Source of the DNA: Panicum virgatum | Taxonomy: Eukaryota; Streptophyta; Magnoliopsida; Poales; Poaceae | Reading direction: 5' to 3' | DNA length: 64,000 bases | NCBI RefSeq assembly: GCF_016808335.1 | Contig: NC_053145.1 | Span: 24,642,001-24,706,000 of the forward strand | Shown: piece by piece, positions 33,420 to 44,862 of the stretch | How the letters are laid out: each line of letters opens with the position of its first letter | Numbering within the stretch: position 1 is the stretch's first letter | The notes under the pieces: generated by a model | Told to the model about the DNA's origin: nothing | Database searches by the model: none | What the model saw: the letters and a program-made list of their open reading frames with translations, nothing else | Position numbers and translations under genes: made by a program

Positions 33420-34179
33420 TGTAGGAGTGGCCCGATCTTCTGAGAGGTAGGGTAAATTCAATTGGTGGAGTATGTGACGTTGGCGATCCGGCTTCTAATC
33501 AGACACGATTCGAAGTCCGGCAACCGTTACACCGCTACTCTGTTGGTTATCAACCAAGCACAACTTGATTGACCTCGCCGAGAAGGCTTTTCCTGCAAGC
33601 AAATCGAAGAACACAAGCAAAAAAGGGTAAGCATGCAATCTGAAATTGCAGATGTGTATGAAGCAAAGGTCAAGGTGGGGTTCAAGCTCTGATCACAAAA
33701 GGACTAATCACCATAGTGGTGAAGAACAAGAACGGGGCCTGATTCACAACAAAAAGGACTTGTCGTCACAGTCACAATGAAGAAAACAGTTTCTCGAAGG
33801 TAAACATGATCCAAACAAAACCCGAACCCTAATGTGGCGGCGACTACTGAATGTATGAGGTTTATGTCGTGGATGACCCTCTGGACATGCCCCTATTGGG
33901 TTCCCACACGATACACGGTCCATCGGCTCAAGAGAGGTGGCGCAGCACCCTGACAAATTCTGATCGTCCACTTGTTTCGTGAATTGTCGTCGACTCCGAG
34001 ATGCTATGGACCCAGGTCCGATAGAATTGGAAATGTTATGAAAATATCTTTCCAACCATATAAAGATCTCCTGAAAAATACTCCATATGTGGTGTGGCGT
34101 CATTTTTTGTGCAGACTGTTTCCGGAATCCGAGAAGAAAACGAAGTCCAAGTTGAAGACGATTCGGACTTCAACGTGTA
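33420..34179 (-). mobile_element. LTR-like repeat R, copy 3
   Basis: Starts tgtaggagtggcccgatc and is colinear with copies at 3101 and 23692. It is interrupted at 34179 by the composite insertion 34180-47181. After that insertion, cgtattcg (47187) restores the alignment to copy 2 (acgtattgg near 24305), so the repeat probably runs on for a few bases past 47186. Confidence 0.5.
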
Positions 34180-34545
34180 TGTTGGATATGTGTCGAATAT
34201 GTGTACAGTTCAGTTACGACTGGAGTTGAGTTGTAATTTTGGTAGGTTAGAGATAGAGTTTGAGTCGTACTTTGTATCCCTAGGGCCCATAAATATGAGG
34301 GCACTACCGTGTAACCGAGAGACGATTTGGCGGCTGGTGTGGGCAGTGGCATGGCCGCGGTGGTGCCCGGATGCCGGTGTAGCTACTGTTTATGAGGAGG
34401 AGCACCCATAGTCATGCCCCAAGAATGTAGGCACATCGCCGAACCTCGTTAAAAAACATCGTGCCTCGATGTCATTCTCGTTCATGTGATCTTGTGATTT
34501 GGTTTGTGTTCTTGGGGTTATCGCTTCTGCGCAATTATTCTAACA
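34180..34545 (+). mobile_element. 5' LTR of a small non-autonomous LTR element
   Basis: 366 bp, TGTTGGATATG...ATTATTCTAACA, with a TATA-like ccataaatatgagg near 34288. It is a near copy of 35698-36064. The following tggtagcagatcc (34548-34560) is a tRNA-Met-like PBS of the kind common in copia elements. gtgta precedes it (34175-34179). Confidence 0.8.
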
Positions 34546-35697
34546 AGTGGTAGCAGATCCAGATCCAGGGAGAAGATCCACGAGGAGGGGCGATGGGCAT
34601 GTTCCACACCGCGCAAGGTCACACAGGCTATCTGGGTAGGGACAGGGCGCAAGGTGGAGCATGGCGGCGATCGACGACTCGATCGGTGGTGTTGGACACT
34701 TCGGGCGGGTGGCTCTAACCGTCCAATGAGCTGCAATCAACAGGGATGCGTCCAGACGTGGAGATCGGGTTGATAGCGGCTGGTGGCTGCTGTTCGATAG
34801 GGGCCGATCAAACGTCACGGCCAGGTTCGACGGTGCGGCCGGAAGACGTCGTGGATGAAGACGGCGGCTTCGACTCGCGATTAGACTGACGGTCGGTTGG
34901 TTTTGATCGGGGTGGTCATTGCAGACTCAAGGTGGAGCAGCAACGATGGTAGCAAAAGCCATGGTGGACTCAGGTATGTTAATGGAGATGACTTGTTCCA
35001 GATTACGAGTTTGCAGATGCTGCGGACGCGGGTGGTGCAGCTAATACGTGCACAAATAGGAGTCAAAAGGTGGATGGAGCAAGGACTGTGTGCGTGCGTG
35101 CATGGTTAGGCTGCATGCATGGATTGGACTTTCTATTTGGTGGGGATTGGCCGTGTGCATGGTGATTGGCCGCATGCTTGCATGCATTTGTTTATTGTGC
35201 TCGGATCAGCCTAGGACTCGACTTGTTTTCGTGCTGGTATTGGTATGTGGTGGGCACACTGGTGCAGTCCGATCAGACTTTGGCAAAACAAGATGACTCC
35301 GATCAGGATTCAAAAGCATGCGAACAAGGAAAAATAGGAACGGTGGAAGGGAGTCCGTTTCTAATTGGACGACTCGGTCGTCTGGTCTCCATATAAATAG
35401 ATGAGTTCACGGAGATTGCAAATCAGGAGGCAATTGGCTATCCGTGACCAGTGCTTGCGACGGTACGGTTGATGGCGGACAGCAGGCGGCGCTCAGATGG
35501 GTCGGCAACGTCGTGTGCGACGGCGTGGAAGTCGATGGGTTCTTGAGTGACATGGCTGTGCACAGGCGGTGTACGGCGGGATCGGCCTCGTCGGGCTGTT
35601 CTAAGTGAGCAGCAAAGGGAGACAACGCAAGCCCGGTACACGGAGGCTCGAGCATGGACGGCTTCAAGATGACGTGTATATTCGCCAAGGTGGAGTT
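34546..35697 (+). mobile_element. internal region of the small LTR element (no pol)
   Basis: 1152 bp between PBS and polypurine tract (caaggtggag just before 35698). Open frames are short and none shows Gag, protease, RT or integrase. The element must have depended on enzymes supplied in trans. Confidence 0.7.
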
Positions 35698-36064
35698 TGT
35701 TGGATATATGTCGAATATGTGTACAGTTCGGTTACGACTGGAGTTAACTTGTAATTTTGGTAGGTTAGGAATAGAGTTTGAGTCGTACTTTGTATCCCTA
35801 GGGCCCATAAATATGAGGGCACTACCGTGTAACCGAGAGACGATTTGGCGGCTGGTGTGGGCGGCGGCGTGGCCGCGGTGGTGCCCGAATGCCGGTGTAG
35901 CTGCTGTCTATGGGGAGGAGCGTCCATAGTCATGCCCCGAGAATGTAGGCACATCGCCGAACCTCATTAAAAAATATCGTGCCTCGGTGTCATTCTCGTT
36001 CGTGTGATCTTGTGATTTGGTTTTGTGTTCTTGGGGTTATCGCTTCCGCACAATTATTCTAAAT
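35698..36064 (+). mobile_element. 3' LTR of the small LTR element
   Basis: About 367 bp, over 90% like 34180-34545 by eye. The last bases read ttctaaat instead of ttctaaca, and the TRIM starts nine bases later. Confidence 0.8.
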
Positions 36065-36073
36065 AGTGCCAAT

Positions 36074-36485
36074 TGTTAGACTGCGCAGCGGAAACCGGCC
36101 TGGCCCGCTATACCCACGAGCCGGCGCCCTACCATGCCTCAGGTCCACCGGAGCCCAACCAATCAAGGCCTCGGGCCTAACTCAACCCAAAAGACTAGTC
36201 TGATGGGTGAGAACTGCCCCACCTTATATATTGGGCGGCACCATTAATTTCTGATGTGGGACTAAATCTAACAATCTCCCCCATCACACATCGGACATAA
36301 CTCTTCCATCACATACAACCCATGTGATCTCCCGGAAGACGTTCTCCAGGCCCCGAGTCCAACTCTCCAGCCACACACAACCCATGCGACCATCCGGAGA
36401 CGTTTACGGGCTCCCCCGTCATCATGTGACCCCGGAGATATTCCAGATTTTCTGACCTTCGGCTTTGATACCACTTGTTAGAGTG
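36074..36485 (-). mobile_element. TRIM element: 3' LTR (36074-36274), internal region and start of split 5' LTR
   Basis: The plus strand shows tgttaga...tctaaca (36074-36274), about 200 bp internal, then the start of a second tgttagagtg (36474). On the minus strand, tggtatcaaagccgaag next to the second LTR is a tRNA-Met PBS, and gatgggggagat next to the first is a polypurine tract, so the element points left. The total is about 600 bp with no coding capacity, the definition of a TRIM. The second LTR is split by the Tekay element and resumes at 46985. Confidence 0.8.
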
Positions 36486-39400
36486 TGTAACACCCTAGTT
36501 TAAATTCCAGCATTTATTAATAAATTTAATTGGCTTTATTTAATTTTCTAAGGATTATTGTGTTAGTCTTGCCTCTAATCTAATTTTTGTTCCTCAAGTA
36601 ATTAAAATTTTGTCTAAGGTTAATTTTTGTTGTTGGATCATGCTGGAGCATTTATTTTATTTGATTGTGTGCATAGAGTTGTTGAATTCAAACAAGTTTG
36701 AATTCAAATAGATTTGTTTTGCTAAGAAATAGATGTAGAAATAGAAAAGGAAAAGAGGAGAGAAAACCAGAGTAATAGGAAAAACCAAAGCCCAGTCCAA
36801 CCCAAGAAACGGCTTGGCCCAACCCGTTTCCTTTTTTTCCCTGTGGCCCATCTCTTTCCCTATCCCGGCGGCCCAGTCACCCAGCGCGGCCCGCTCGCCC
36901 GCACTCTGCTCGGCCTGCTCCGTGTCCCCCGGCCCAGCCTCCCGCCTCCTACCGCCTGGCGTGTGGACACCGACCGTCCTTGGCCCACCTGGCAACCGCA
37001 GTGAGCCGCCCTCCCGCACAGCGCGCTGGCTTGCGCTCCGCTCTCCTCTCGCTGCCAGCCGGGCCCACCCGTCAGCTCCACCTTCCTCGCCGCGCAACTG
37101 CTGCGCCGCGTCACCGCAATCCCCGCCGGGATCACGACGGGCGCGCCCCCCCAAGATCCCCGGCGCCTTCTTAAATGCCCCAGCCCGCACCCCCAGGAAC
37201 CCTATCTCCACCTCTGCGGCCGCCCCTAAACCTAGCTGCCGCCGCACTGCCCCACTCTGCCGTGCCGCCGCGGCTACGCCGCTCCGCCACACCGGAGCCC
37301 CGGCCGACCAGCGCACCGACTCCGCCTCGACGCCAGGGTCCTTCTCGAGCCCGCTGCCCTCCGCTCCGAGTCCTGCATCGGCTTCGCTACCAAGCCCCAC
37401 GAGCGCCGCCCACGGCCCTCGCCGCCGTCGTCCCGCCGCTGCGACCTCGACCGCCCTGCGCCATCGGTAAGCCGCATCTCGCTCCCCTGGTCTTTTGCGT
37501 TAGAGAATACTAGGCCGTACCCCGGAATCCCGCAGAATGCGAGCTCATCGGCGTTCCCCGCCGCCCAGACCCGCCTTCGCCGTCGAGCATCCCGCCCAAG
37601 CCCTAATCCACCGTTATATAGCCTCAGGTGTGTTACTCATGCGGCCCAGACCCGCCTTCGCCGCCGTCCACCCGCGCCAGATGGATCCCCACCGTTCGAT
37701 TCGCAGCCTACGGTCTAGATTAGATCTAGATCCGAGCCGCCTTGAGCCATCAGATCGAGATCTGACGGTCAGGATTCAAAGATACCCTTTGGGCCTGGCT
37801 CTTTTTCTAAAGAGACCCTGGGTTTTCTTTGAATCAACCCGCACTCCTAGTCTGTTCAAAAGTATTTATATTTCGGCCCAGAAACTTGCACGAAGCCCCC
37901 TGGTTTTTCTAGAAATTGAACCCGCCGTCCAGCCCTGGCATTTTTGCGAGTTAGACCCTAGAACTAAGATTTAATTACGTTTAGGCCCTCGGTTTTTGCA
38001 GAAAACCCCCTGGAACTTAGTTTTTATCGCAGATAAGCCCCTAGAACTTGATTTTGGCCTAGAATATGCGTTTTAGCTCCGTTTTAGGTGTTCTTTATAT
38101 CCACGCAATCGTTGTAATGCGTAGAATAGTTTTAGACTAGTTTGGTGTGCTGTTTTTATGTATTGATGTACTGTTCCTTAGCTTTTGTTAGTGTTTGCTT
38201 GTATGCTTAATGTTGTGCATTGTTTTGGCCATGTGTTCGTGAGTAGACGCTGATCCATCTGAGGAGCCCCAGTACCAGTACCCGGAGCAGCCGTCTTCTG
38301 ACTAGTTTGAGCAGCAGCAGGAGCAGTACGAGGAAGGCAAGTGTAACATGAACAACCTATCACTTTTAAATACAATTTCATACTGCATTTTAATACTGTA
38401 TGCCTATAAGGATTTCCTCGGAACTTTATATACTTTATTTATATCCTTTGGGTTGCATTTTGGTTAGTTGTGCTAGGTGCCGCGCTATAACACATATGGT
38501 CCTTTTTAATTAATTTGATTAATGGTATATGCAACTTAATTCTGAGAATGACCCTCTGTGTGGCTTGAGTGGCTCACTCCTCATTAAAATTGGTTTTGTT
38601 AGAAACATGGTTTAGGGGGCCAACATGGTGCTTACTGCTGGGTTGGGCACTCTCCATAAGGACCGGTTCATAGAGCGACAACCTGGGACAACAGCGCTAC
38701 CACAAGACAGGAATGGGACGGTCTTAGCTTACTAATTAGGTCATTTTGGTTCGGGAGTAACTTACCTGTGGGGCAAGGGGGGAGTCGAGCTTCAATGGTC
38801 CCTACGCTACGAGGCTGGTCTGTGTTGTCTTGTACCCCCTCGAGGTGGGCCCATCGTTGCATTGACTGAATCCTTAGCGGTTACACCTTACCAACGTGTC
38901 CTTTGTAACGGCCTCATAGTGAGTTTGCTAGTCATCTCACCTAAGGAAGTGTGATGAACAACTGGCGTAGCTCACGACTTGTGGGAAAAGATGTGCAACC
39001 TCTGCAGAGTGTAATACTGGTATACTAGCCATGCTCACGGTCATGAGCGGCCCAGATCCTCCTTTTGATTAGTGGGGTTATCTTCCTTTCACGAGGCAGG
39101 TTTCCCCGGGTGGCTTGGTTTCGGTTTGGTTCTCAGTAGTTTCTTAATTAATTCTGATTAATTACTATGTAACTGGGTTAATGGTAATTCATCAAACTCG
39201 TAGTAAATAGCTTTAATAAAATTTTGCCAACACTTAAAAGCTAATGCAGTCAGTCAGCCAACCTTAGAGCCTCATAGTTTGTGTTATACTTGTTGAGTAC
39301 AAGTTGTGTACTCACTCTTGCCTCTTCTCTACTTTTTCCTCTTGGCTACGCTACTGCTGCTCAGTTCCTGCCGACACGAGGGAGTTCGTTCAGCACTACC

Positions 39401-39676
39401 AGGACTACGAGGACTTCTAGGCGTTCGTCTCCCAGTCGACGTCCCTATGGCGCCCAGCTCAGCTTCGGAGAGATCTTTTTCGTATTTGTACTTCACTTCC
39501 GCTGTATCAGACATTTTGTCATTAATGTAATAAATAACATTCGTATTCGCTTTATTATATCTTTTTACGTGATATGTGCTGTGATATACTGTTCATTCTG
39601 TTGTATATACGTGTGACTTGATCCTGGCACGTATATGATTGCTCCGTTTATGTCCTTTTATAAACCGGGTGTTACA
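36486..39676 (+). mobile_element. Tekay element 5' LTR
   Basis: 3191 bp, TGTAACACCC...GGGTGTTACA. The GC-rich middle (36800-37500) mimics open frames on both strands. A TATA-like gttatatagcc lies near 37613. About 1.1 kb (37645-38805) is missing from the 3' LTR. Confidence 0.92.
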
Positions 39677-39679
39677 GAG

Positions 39680-39691
39680 TGGTATCAAAGC
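39680..39691 (+). other. Tekay primer binding site
   Basis: tggtatcaaagc, three bases after the LTR, complementary to the 3' end of initiator tRNA-Met with one mismatch to the usual tggtatcagagc. Confidence 0.85.
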
Positions 39692-40763
39692 CGTATCGAC
39701 TGTAGGACGAAGCCTAGATAGAACTGGTCGAGTTTTAAGTCTTCTTCTCTCCAATTCTTGCCTACTGAAATTATTTTACTATTATACCCCTTGACTTCTA
39801 TGCCTTTTACTCATCTTGCCTTGATTTCTCTCTCTAAAGAATAGTTTTCGTAGATTTTGGCCTGAATCAGTCATCTGACCACCATGAGTATTAGCTAGGT
39901 GACCCTTTATAATAATACGGTAGTACGTTCTGCGACGCGTTGTGTTAGTCGAGCGGATGTTAAACTCGGCTAAGTTGTGAAAATTGTCTGCTTGTTATTA
40001 TGCTACATGTTTGATTTGGATTTTTGAATGATTGCATAGCTTAGTAGTTTAAATTTGTTTAAAGAAAAATCACTCTTATGTTAAGTTAACTAATTAATAA
40101 AATGGATTAGATCGTTGGGGGTAAAACAGTCCACTCTATCCTGTCTATTTTATCATGGCTGAGTCTTTTTCCGCAAAGAGTTATCATATCCATCTGAATT
40201 TATTTCTGCAATATCCTTACTCGTGAAATCTTTTGTGCAAAAATCAGATGGTGAACACCAGGCGTGGTTCTGACCAGCAAGGGCAGAACAACCAGGGGCA
40301 GAACACCCAGGGGACCGGGATCCCGATGCCTCCGCCTCTGACTTCGGAGCAGTACTTCCAGCTCCAGATGCAGATGATGGCTACCCTGAACAACACGGTT
40401 CAGGCTCTTCAGCAGGCTCACACTCAGCCTCCGCCTCCTCCACCGCCGCAGCCTCGCGACAGGCGTGCCGAGTTCCTGAGGGGTCACCCGCCGATGTTTT
40501 CTCACACGTCCGACCCTCTTCAGGCTGACGACTGGCTCCGTGCAGTGGAGCGCCAGCTGGACATCGCCTAGTGCGATGATCGTGAGCGCGTCTTGTACGC
40601 AGCAGGACAGCTGCGAGGGGCAGCTTTGGACTGGTGGGAGTCCCACCCAGTTCAGGACCGCGAGGCTCTCACTTGGCTCCAGTTCAGGGAGCGTTTCCGC
40701 AGCCACAACATCCCCGCGGGTGTTATGAAGATGAAGCAGAAGGAGTTCCTTGCACTGAAGCAG

Positions 40764-40875
40764 GTAATCTTAGATATAATCATTCAACGGTTTCTTTTGA
40801 GCTAATGCCCCCTTGTTCTATCTTTATGAATCTTGAGTTAATCTTTCGATATCTATCTGGTCTTTGTCACTTCAG
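40764..40875 (+). other. putative 112-bp GT-AG intron in gag
   Basis: The frame reads ..FLALKQ up to 40763 and resumes as [11 protein letters not shown] at 40876. Between lies gtaatc...gtcacttcag, AT-rich, with a pyrimidine-rich 3' end and a branch-point-like ttaat. The break is phase 0. Since 112 is not a multiple of three, the unspliced RNA would shift frame. An insertion that created splice-like ends by chance is the alternative. Confidence 0.65.
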
Positions 40876-43800
40876 GGGACTATGTCGGTCACAGAGTATC
40901 GTGATCGCTTTCTGCAGCTTGCTCGCTACGCCCCTGCCGATGTTGCGGATGACCGCAAGAAGCAGGAGCACTTCATGGAGGGCCTTGAGGACTACCTCCA
41001 GTACGCGCTGCTCAACCTCCGCTTCGACAACTTCAACCATCTGATTGACAGCGCGCTCAACACGGAGCGCAAGTACCTGGAGATGGAGTACAAGAAGAGG
41101 AAGATTGTCCCCGTTGCTTCCGGCAGCAACACTCGTCCTCGCCTCCAGCCGCCTCAGCAGTACCAGCAGCAGCAGTACCGGCCTCCCCAGCAGTACCAGC
41201 AGAGGCCGCAGCAGTACCCGCCTCGACAGCAGCAGGCAGGTCAGGGCCCGAGGTTACCGGCACCTGCGGCTCGTATTGCTCCACCAGCTCCGCCAGCACC
41301 TCAGGCTCCACGGCAGGCAGCTCCTCCTGCCGGACAGCAGGCTCCAGCACCTCCACGCGTGTGCTATCACTGCGGCCAGCCGGGGCACTACGCCAACACT
41401 TGCCCCCGGAAGGCGCAGGCGGGACAGCAGGGGCGCCCAGCTCAGCCCAGGGCGCCAGCACAGGGCAGAGTGAACCATGTGACGGCCGAGTCAGCAGCCG
41501 AGGCTCCTAACGCGGTTATTGGTACGTTCATGGTCAACTCCCATCCAGCTACAGTGCTTTTCGATACTGGTGCTACTCATTCATTCATCACCAAGTCATA
41601 TGTTGAGGAGCATAGTTTCTTTACCACTGCATTAAGGAAGTGTCTGCTAGTCTCTTCACCGGGAGGGGAGTTGAGATCCCATATTGTTTGTCCCCGAGTC
41701 AGTGTAGCCATAAGGGGGGCAACGTTCAGTGCTGATCTGAGGGTGCTAGACACCAAGGGTATCGATGTGATACTAGGAATGGATACTCTTGCCAAGTGGG
41801 GAGTCAGAATTGATTGTGCTCATCGGACAGTTCACCTGACAGCATCTAATGGCCAAGAGGTGACAGTCAGTGCCTCAGAGCCTTCTGGATTTCTTCATCA
41901 GATGGAGGCTAGACCCACGGATGGTATTCGCGTGGTGTCTGAATTCCCGGATGTCTTTCTGGATGATTTGCCAGGTATGCCGCCTGAACGTGCCATTGAG
42001 TTTTGTATTGATCTCTTGCCTGGTACAGCTCCTATTGAAAAGCAGCCCTACCGTATGGCACCTATAGAGCATGAGGAAGTCAAGAAAACTATTGATGAGT
42101 TGCTAGCCAAGCGCTATATCCGTCGCAGCTTCTCTCCTTGGGCTTTTCCATTGTTGCTGGTAGATAAGAAGGATGGCTCGAAGAGGATGTGTGTTGATTA
42201 TCGGGAGCTGAATGCAGTTACTATCAAGAACAAACATCCACTGCCCCGTATTGAGGATCTCTTCGATCTGCTTTGAGGTGCTCGTATATTCTCGAAGATT
42301 GATCTTCGTTCGGGTTATTTTCAGCTGAGGATCCGTCCTGGGGATATTCCGAAGACGGCATTCACTTGCAAGTACGGGCTATATGAGTACACGGTCATGT
42401 CCTTCGGCTTGACTAATGCTTCGGCTTTCTTCATGCATCTGATGAACATGGTTTTCATGGATTATCTGGATGTCTTTGTGGTGATCTTCATTGATGATAT
42501 TCTGATCTTCTCCAAGATAGAAGAAGAGCATGAGGAACATCTGAGACTCGTATTGCAGAGACTGAGGGAGCATCAGTTGTATGCCAAGTTCAGCAAGTGC
42601 GAGTTCTGGATTGACGAGGTTCCATTCCTCGGTCATGTTATCTCTCAGGGAGGCATTGCTGTTGATCCGAGCAAGGTGAAGGATGAGCTAGAGTGGGAGA
42701 CACCGCAGACAGTAAAAGAAGTCAGGTCATTCTTGGGCTTAGCAGGATATTATCGGAGGTTCATCGAGAATTTCTCCAAGATCGCGAAGCCTTTGACTTC
42801 TTTGCAAGAGAAAAATGTGGCTTTCGATTGGACTGATGAGCGTCAGAGGGCCTTTGATGAGCTGAAGAAAAGGTTGACTACGGCGCCAGTCCTGACTCTG
42901 CCAGACCAGACCAAGAGGTTCACGGTATATTGTGATGCTTCGAAGGATGGTCTTGGGTGTGTTCTGATGCAGGAAGGCAGAGTGATAGCTTATGTTTCAC
43001 GGCAGCTACGCCGGCATGAGCTGAATTATCCCACTCATGATCTTGAGTTAGCTGCAGTGGTGCATGCTTTGAAGATTTGGAGGCATTACTTGTATGGACA
43101 GCGGTGTGATATCTACACTGATCACAAGAGCCTCAAATACATTTTCACGCAGAATGAGCTGAACATGCGGCAGAGAAGATGGCTAGAGTTAGTCAAGGAC
43201 TATGACCTAGAGATTCACTATCATCCGGGCAAGGCCAATGTTGTAGCAGATGCTTTGAGCAGGAGAAGCTATGTCAACATGGCCGTGGCTTTCCAGATGC
43301 CTCCAGAGTTATGCGAGGAGTTCGAGCAGTTGAGTCTGGGCTTCTTGCATCATACCTCCAGTGCAGCGTTTGAGGCAGTACCGACTCTAGAGTCAGAGAT
43401 CAGGCAGCATCAGAAAGAAGATGAGAAGCTGCAGGAGATCCGTGAGTTGCTCAAGAAGGGCAAGGCTCCACACTTCAGAGAGGATGATCAGGGTACCTTG
43501 TGGTACAAGAACCGGATCTGTGTGCCAGATGTGAAGGATCTCCGGAAGTTGATTCTGAGTGAGGCCTATGATACAGCTTATTCTATTCATCCGGGCAGCA
43601 CGAAGATGTATTATGATCTCAAGGAACATTTCTGGTGGTATGGGATGAAGCGTTCAGTGGCAGAGTACGTGGCTATTTGTGACACCTGTCAGCGTGTCAA
43701 GGCTGAGCATCAGAGGCCAGCGGGTCTGTTACAGCCTTTGAAGATTCCAGAGTGGAAATGGGAGGAAATCACTATGGACTTCATTGTTGGATTGCCTCGT

Positions 43801-44640
43801 ACTCAGAAAGGGTACAACTCCATTTGGGTAGTAGTGGATCGATTGACGAAGGTTGCTCACTTCATTCCAGTGAACACTACTTACTCCGGTGCTAGACTTG
43901 CAGAGTTGTACATCTCTCGGATTGTCTGCTTGCATGGTGTGCCCAAGAAGATCATATCTGACAGAGGGTCTCAGTTCACTTCTCGATTTTGGGAGCAGCT
44001 CCATGACTCATTGGATACGAAGCTGCATTTCAGTACGGCTTATCACCCTCAGACAGATGGGCAGACAGAGAGAACCAACCAAGTGTTGGAGGATATGCTG
44101 AGAGCTTGTGCCATTCAGTACGGTACTAGTTGGGATAAGTGCCTATCTTATGCTGAGTTCTCATATAACAACAGCTATCAGGACAGTCTGAAGAAGCCCC
44201 CCTTCGAGGCATTGTATGGCACAAAGTGCAGGACTCCTCTCTATTGGGATCAGATTGGTGAGAAGCAGCTCTTTGGCCCTGAGATCATAGATGATGCAGA
44301 GCAGATGGTTCAGGCTGTGCGAGAAAATCTGAGGATTGCACAGAGCAGACAGAAGAGCTATGCTGATGGCAAATGGAGAGATCTGACCTTCAGTGTCGGT
44401 GATTATGTGTACCTGAAGGTGTCTCCGATGAGAGGAATCCGCAGGTTTAATGTCAAGGGGAAGTTAGCACCTCGGTATGTTGGTCTATTCAAGGTGCTAG
44501 AGAGGAAAGGCGAAGTTGCTTATCGCCTGGAGTTGCCCATCAGCCTCTCAGGAGTTCATGATGTCTTCCATATATCTCAGCTGAAGAGGTGTTTGCGAGT
44601 ACCCGAGGAGCAGGCACCACTGGATGGAGTAGATGTGTAG

Positions 44641-44826
44641 GAAGATCTGACTTATACTGAACATCTGGTGAAGATTCTGGAGACATCAGAGAGGGTTACT
44701 CGGAACAGATGCATCAAGATATGCAGAGTTCAGTGGAGTCACCACAGTGAAGCTGAGGCTACATGGGAGCGAGAAGATGAGCTAAAGAAGACATATCCAG
44801 ATCTCTTTGCTAGCCAGCACAGCTAA
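44641..44826 (+). pseudogene. chromodomain at the end of Tekay pol (behind a stop)
   Basis: Sixty-one residues in the same frame as integrase, after the TAG at 44638. It begins EDLTYTEHLVKILETSE and contains VQWSHHSEAEATWEREDELK, with the conserved W and ATWE of chromoviral chromodomains. It would direct integration by binding modified histones. It ends at the TAA 44824-44826. Confidence 0.85.
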
Positions 44827-44848
44827 ATCTCGGGGATGAGATTTCTTT

Positions 44849-44862
44849 AAGGGGGTAGGGTC
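44849..44862 (+). other. Tekay polypurine tract
   Basis: aagggggtaggg directly before the 3' LTR at 44863, the primer site for plus-strand DNA synthesis. Confidence 0.85.

Larger units (their letters stand above)
40248..44826 (+). pseudogene. Tekay gag-pol with intron and three in-frame stops
   Basis: This polyprotein gives the capsid and the enzymes for retrotransposition. The ATG at 40248 begins MVNTRRGSDQQGQNNQ. The capsid core follows ([38 protein letters not shown]), then a Gln/Pro-rich linker. The zinc knuckle [14 protein letters not shown] is at 41362-41403 and the protease DTG at 41562-41570. RT shows [10 protein letters not shown] and FIDD (42487-42498). RNase H begins around [11 protein letters not shown] (about 42919). 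Integrase has the H-H-C-C region (near 43590-43690) and DFIVGLP, SDRGSQF and the E of the catalytic triad. The chromodomain ends it. Stops: TAG at 40569, TGA at 42274, TAG at 44638, each one change from a sense codon expected by family comparison. Apart from these the frame is open if the intron at 40764-40875 is removed. Confidence 0.92.

Noticed and set aside
36814..37513. Long overlapping open frames on both strands in the Tekay 5' LTR (also 45192-45860 and 49837-51100)
   Set aside because: They lie in a GC-rich, stop-poor part of the LTR, differ in frame between LTR copies and encode low-complexity Pro/Ala/Arg sequence. They are LTR, not genes.
42274..42276. Programmed read-through at the TGA in Tekay RT
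   Set aside because: It falls within the RT domain and not at a gag-pol border, and no structured context is apparent. A mutation is simpler.
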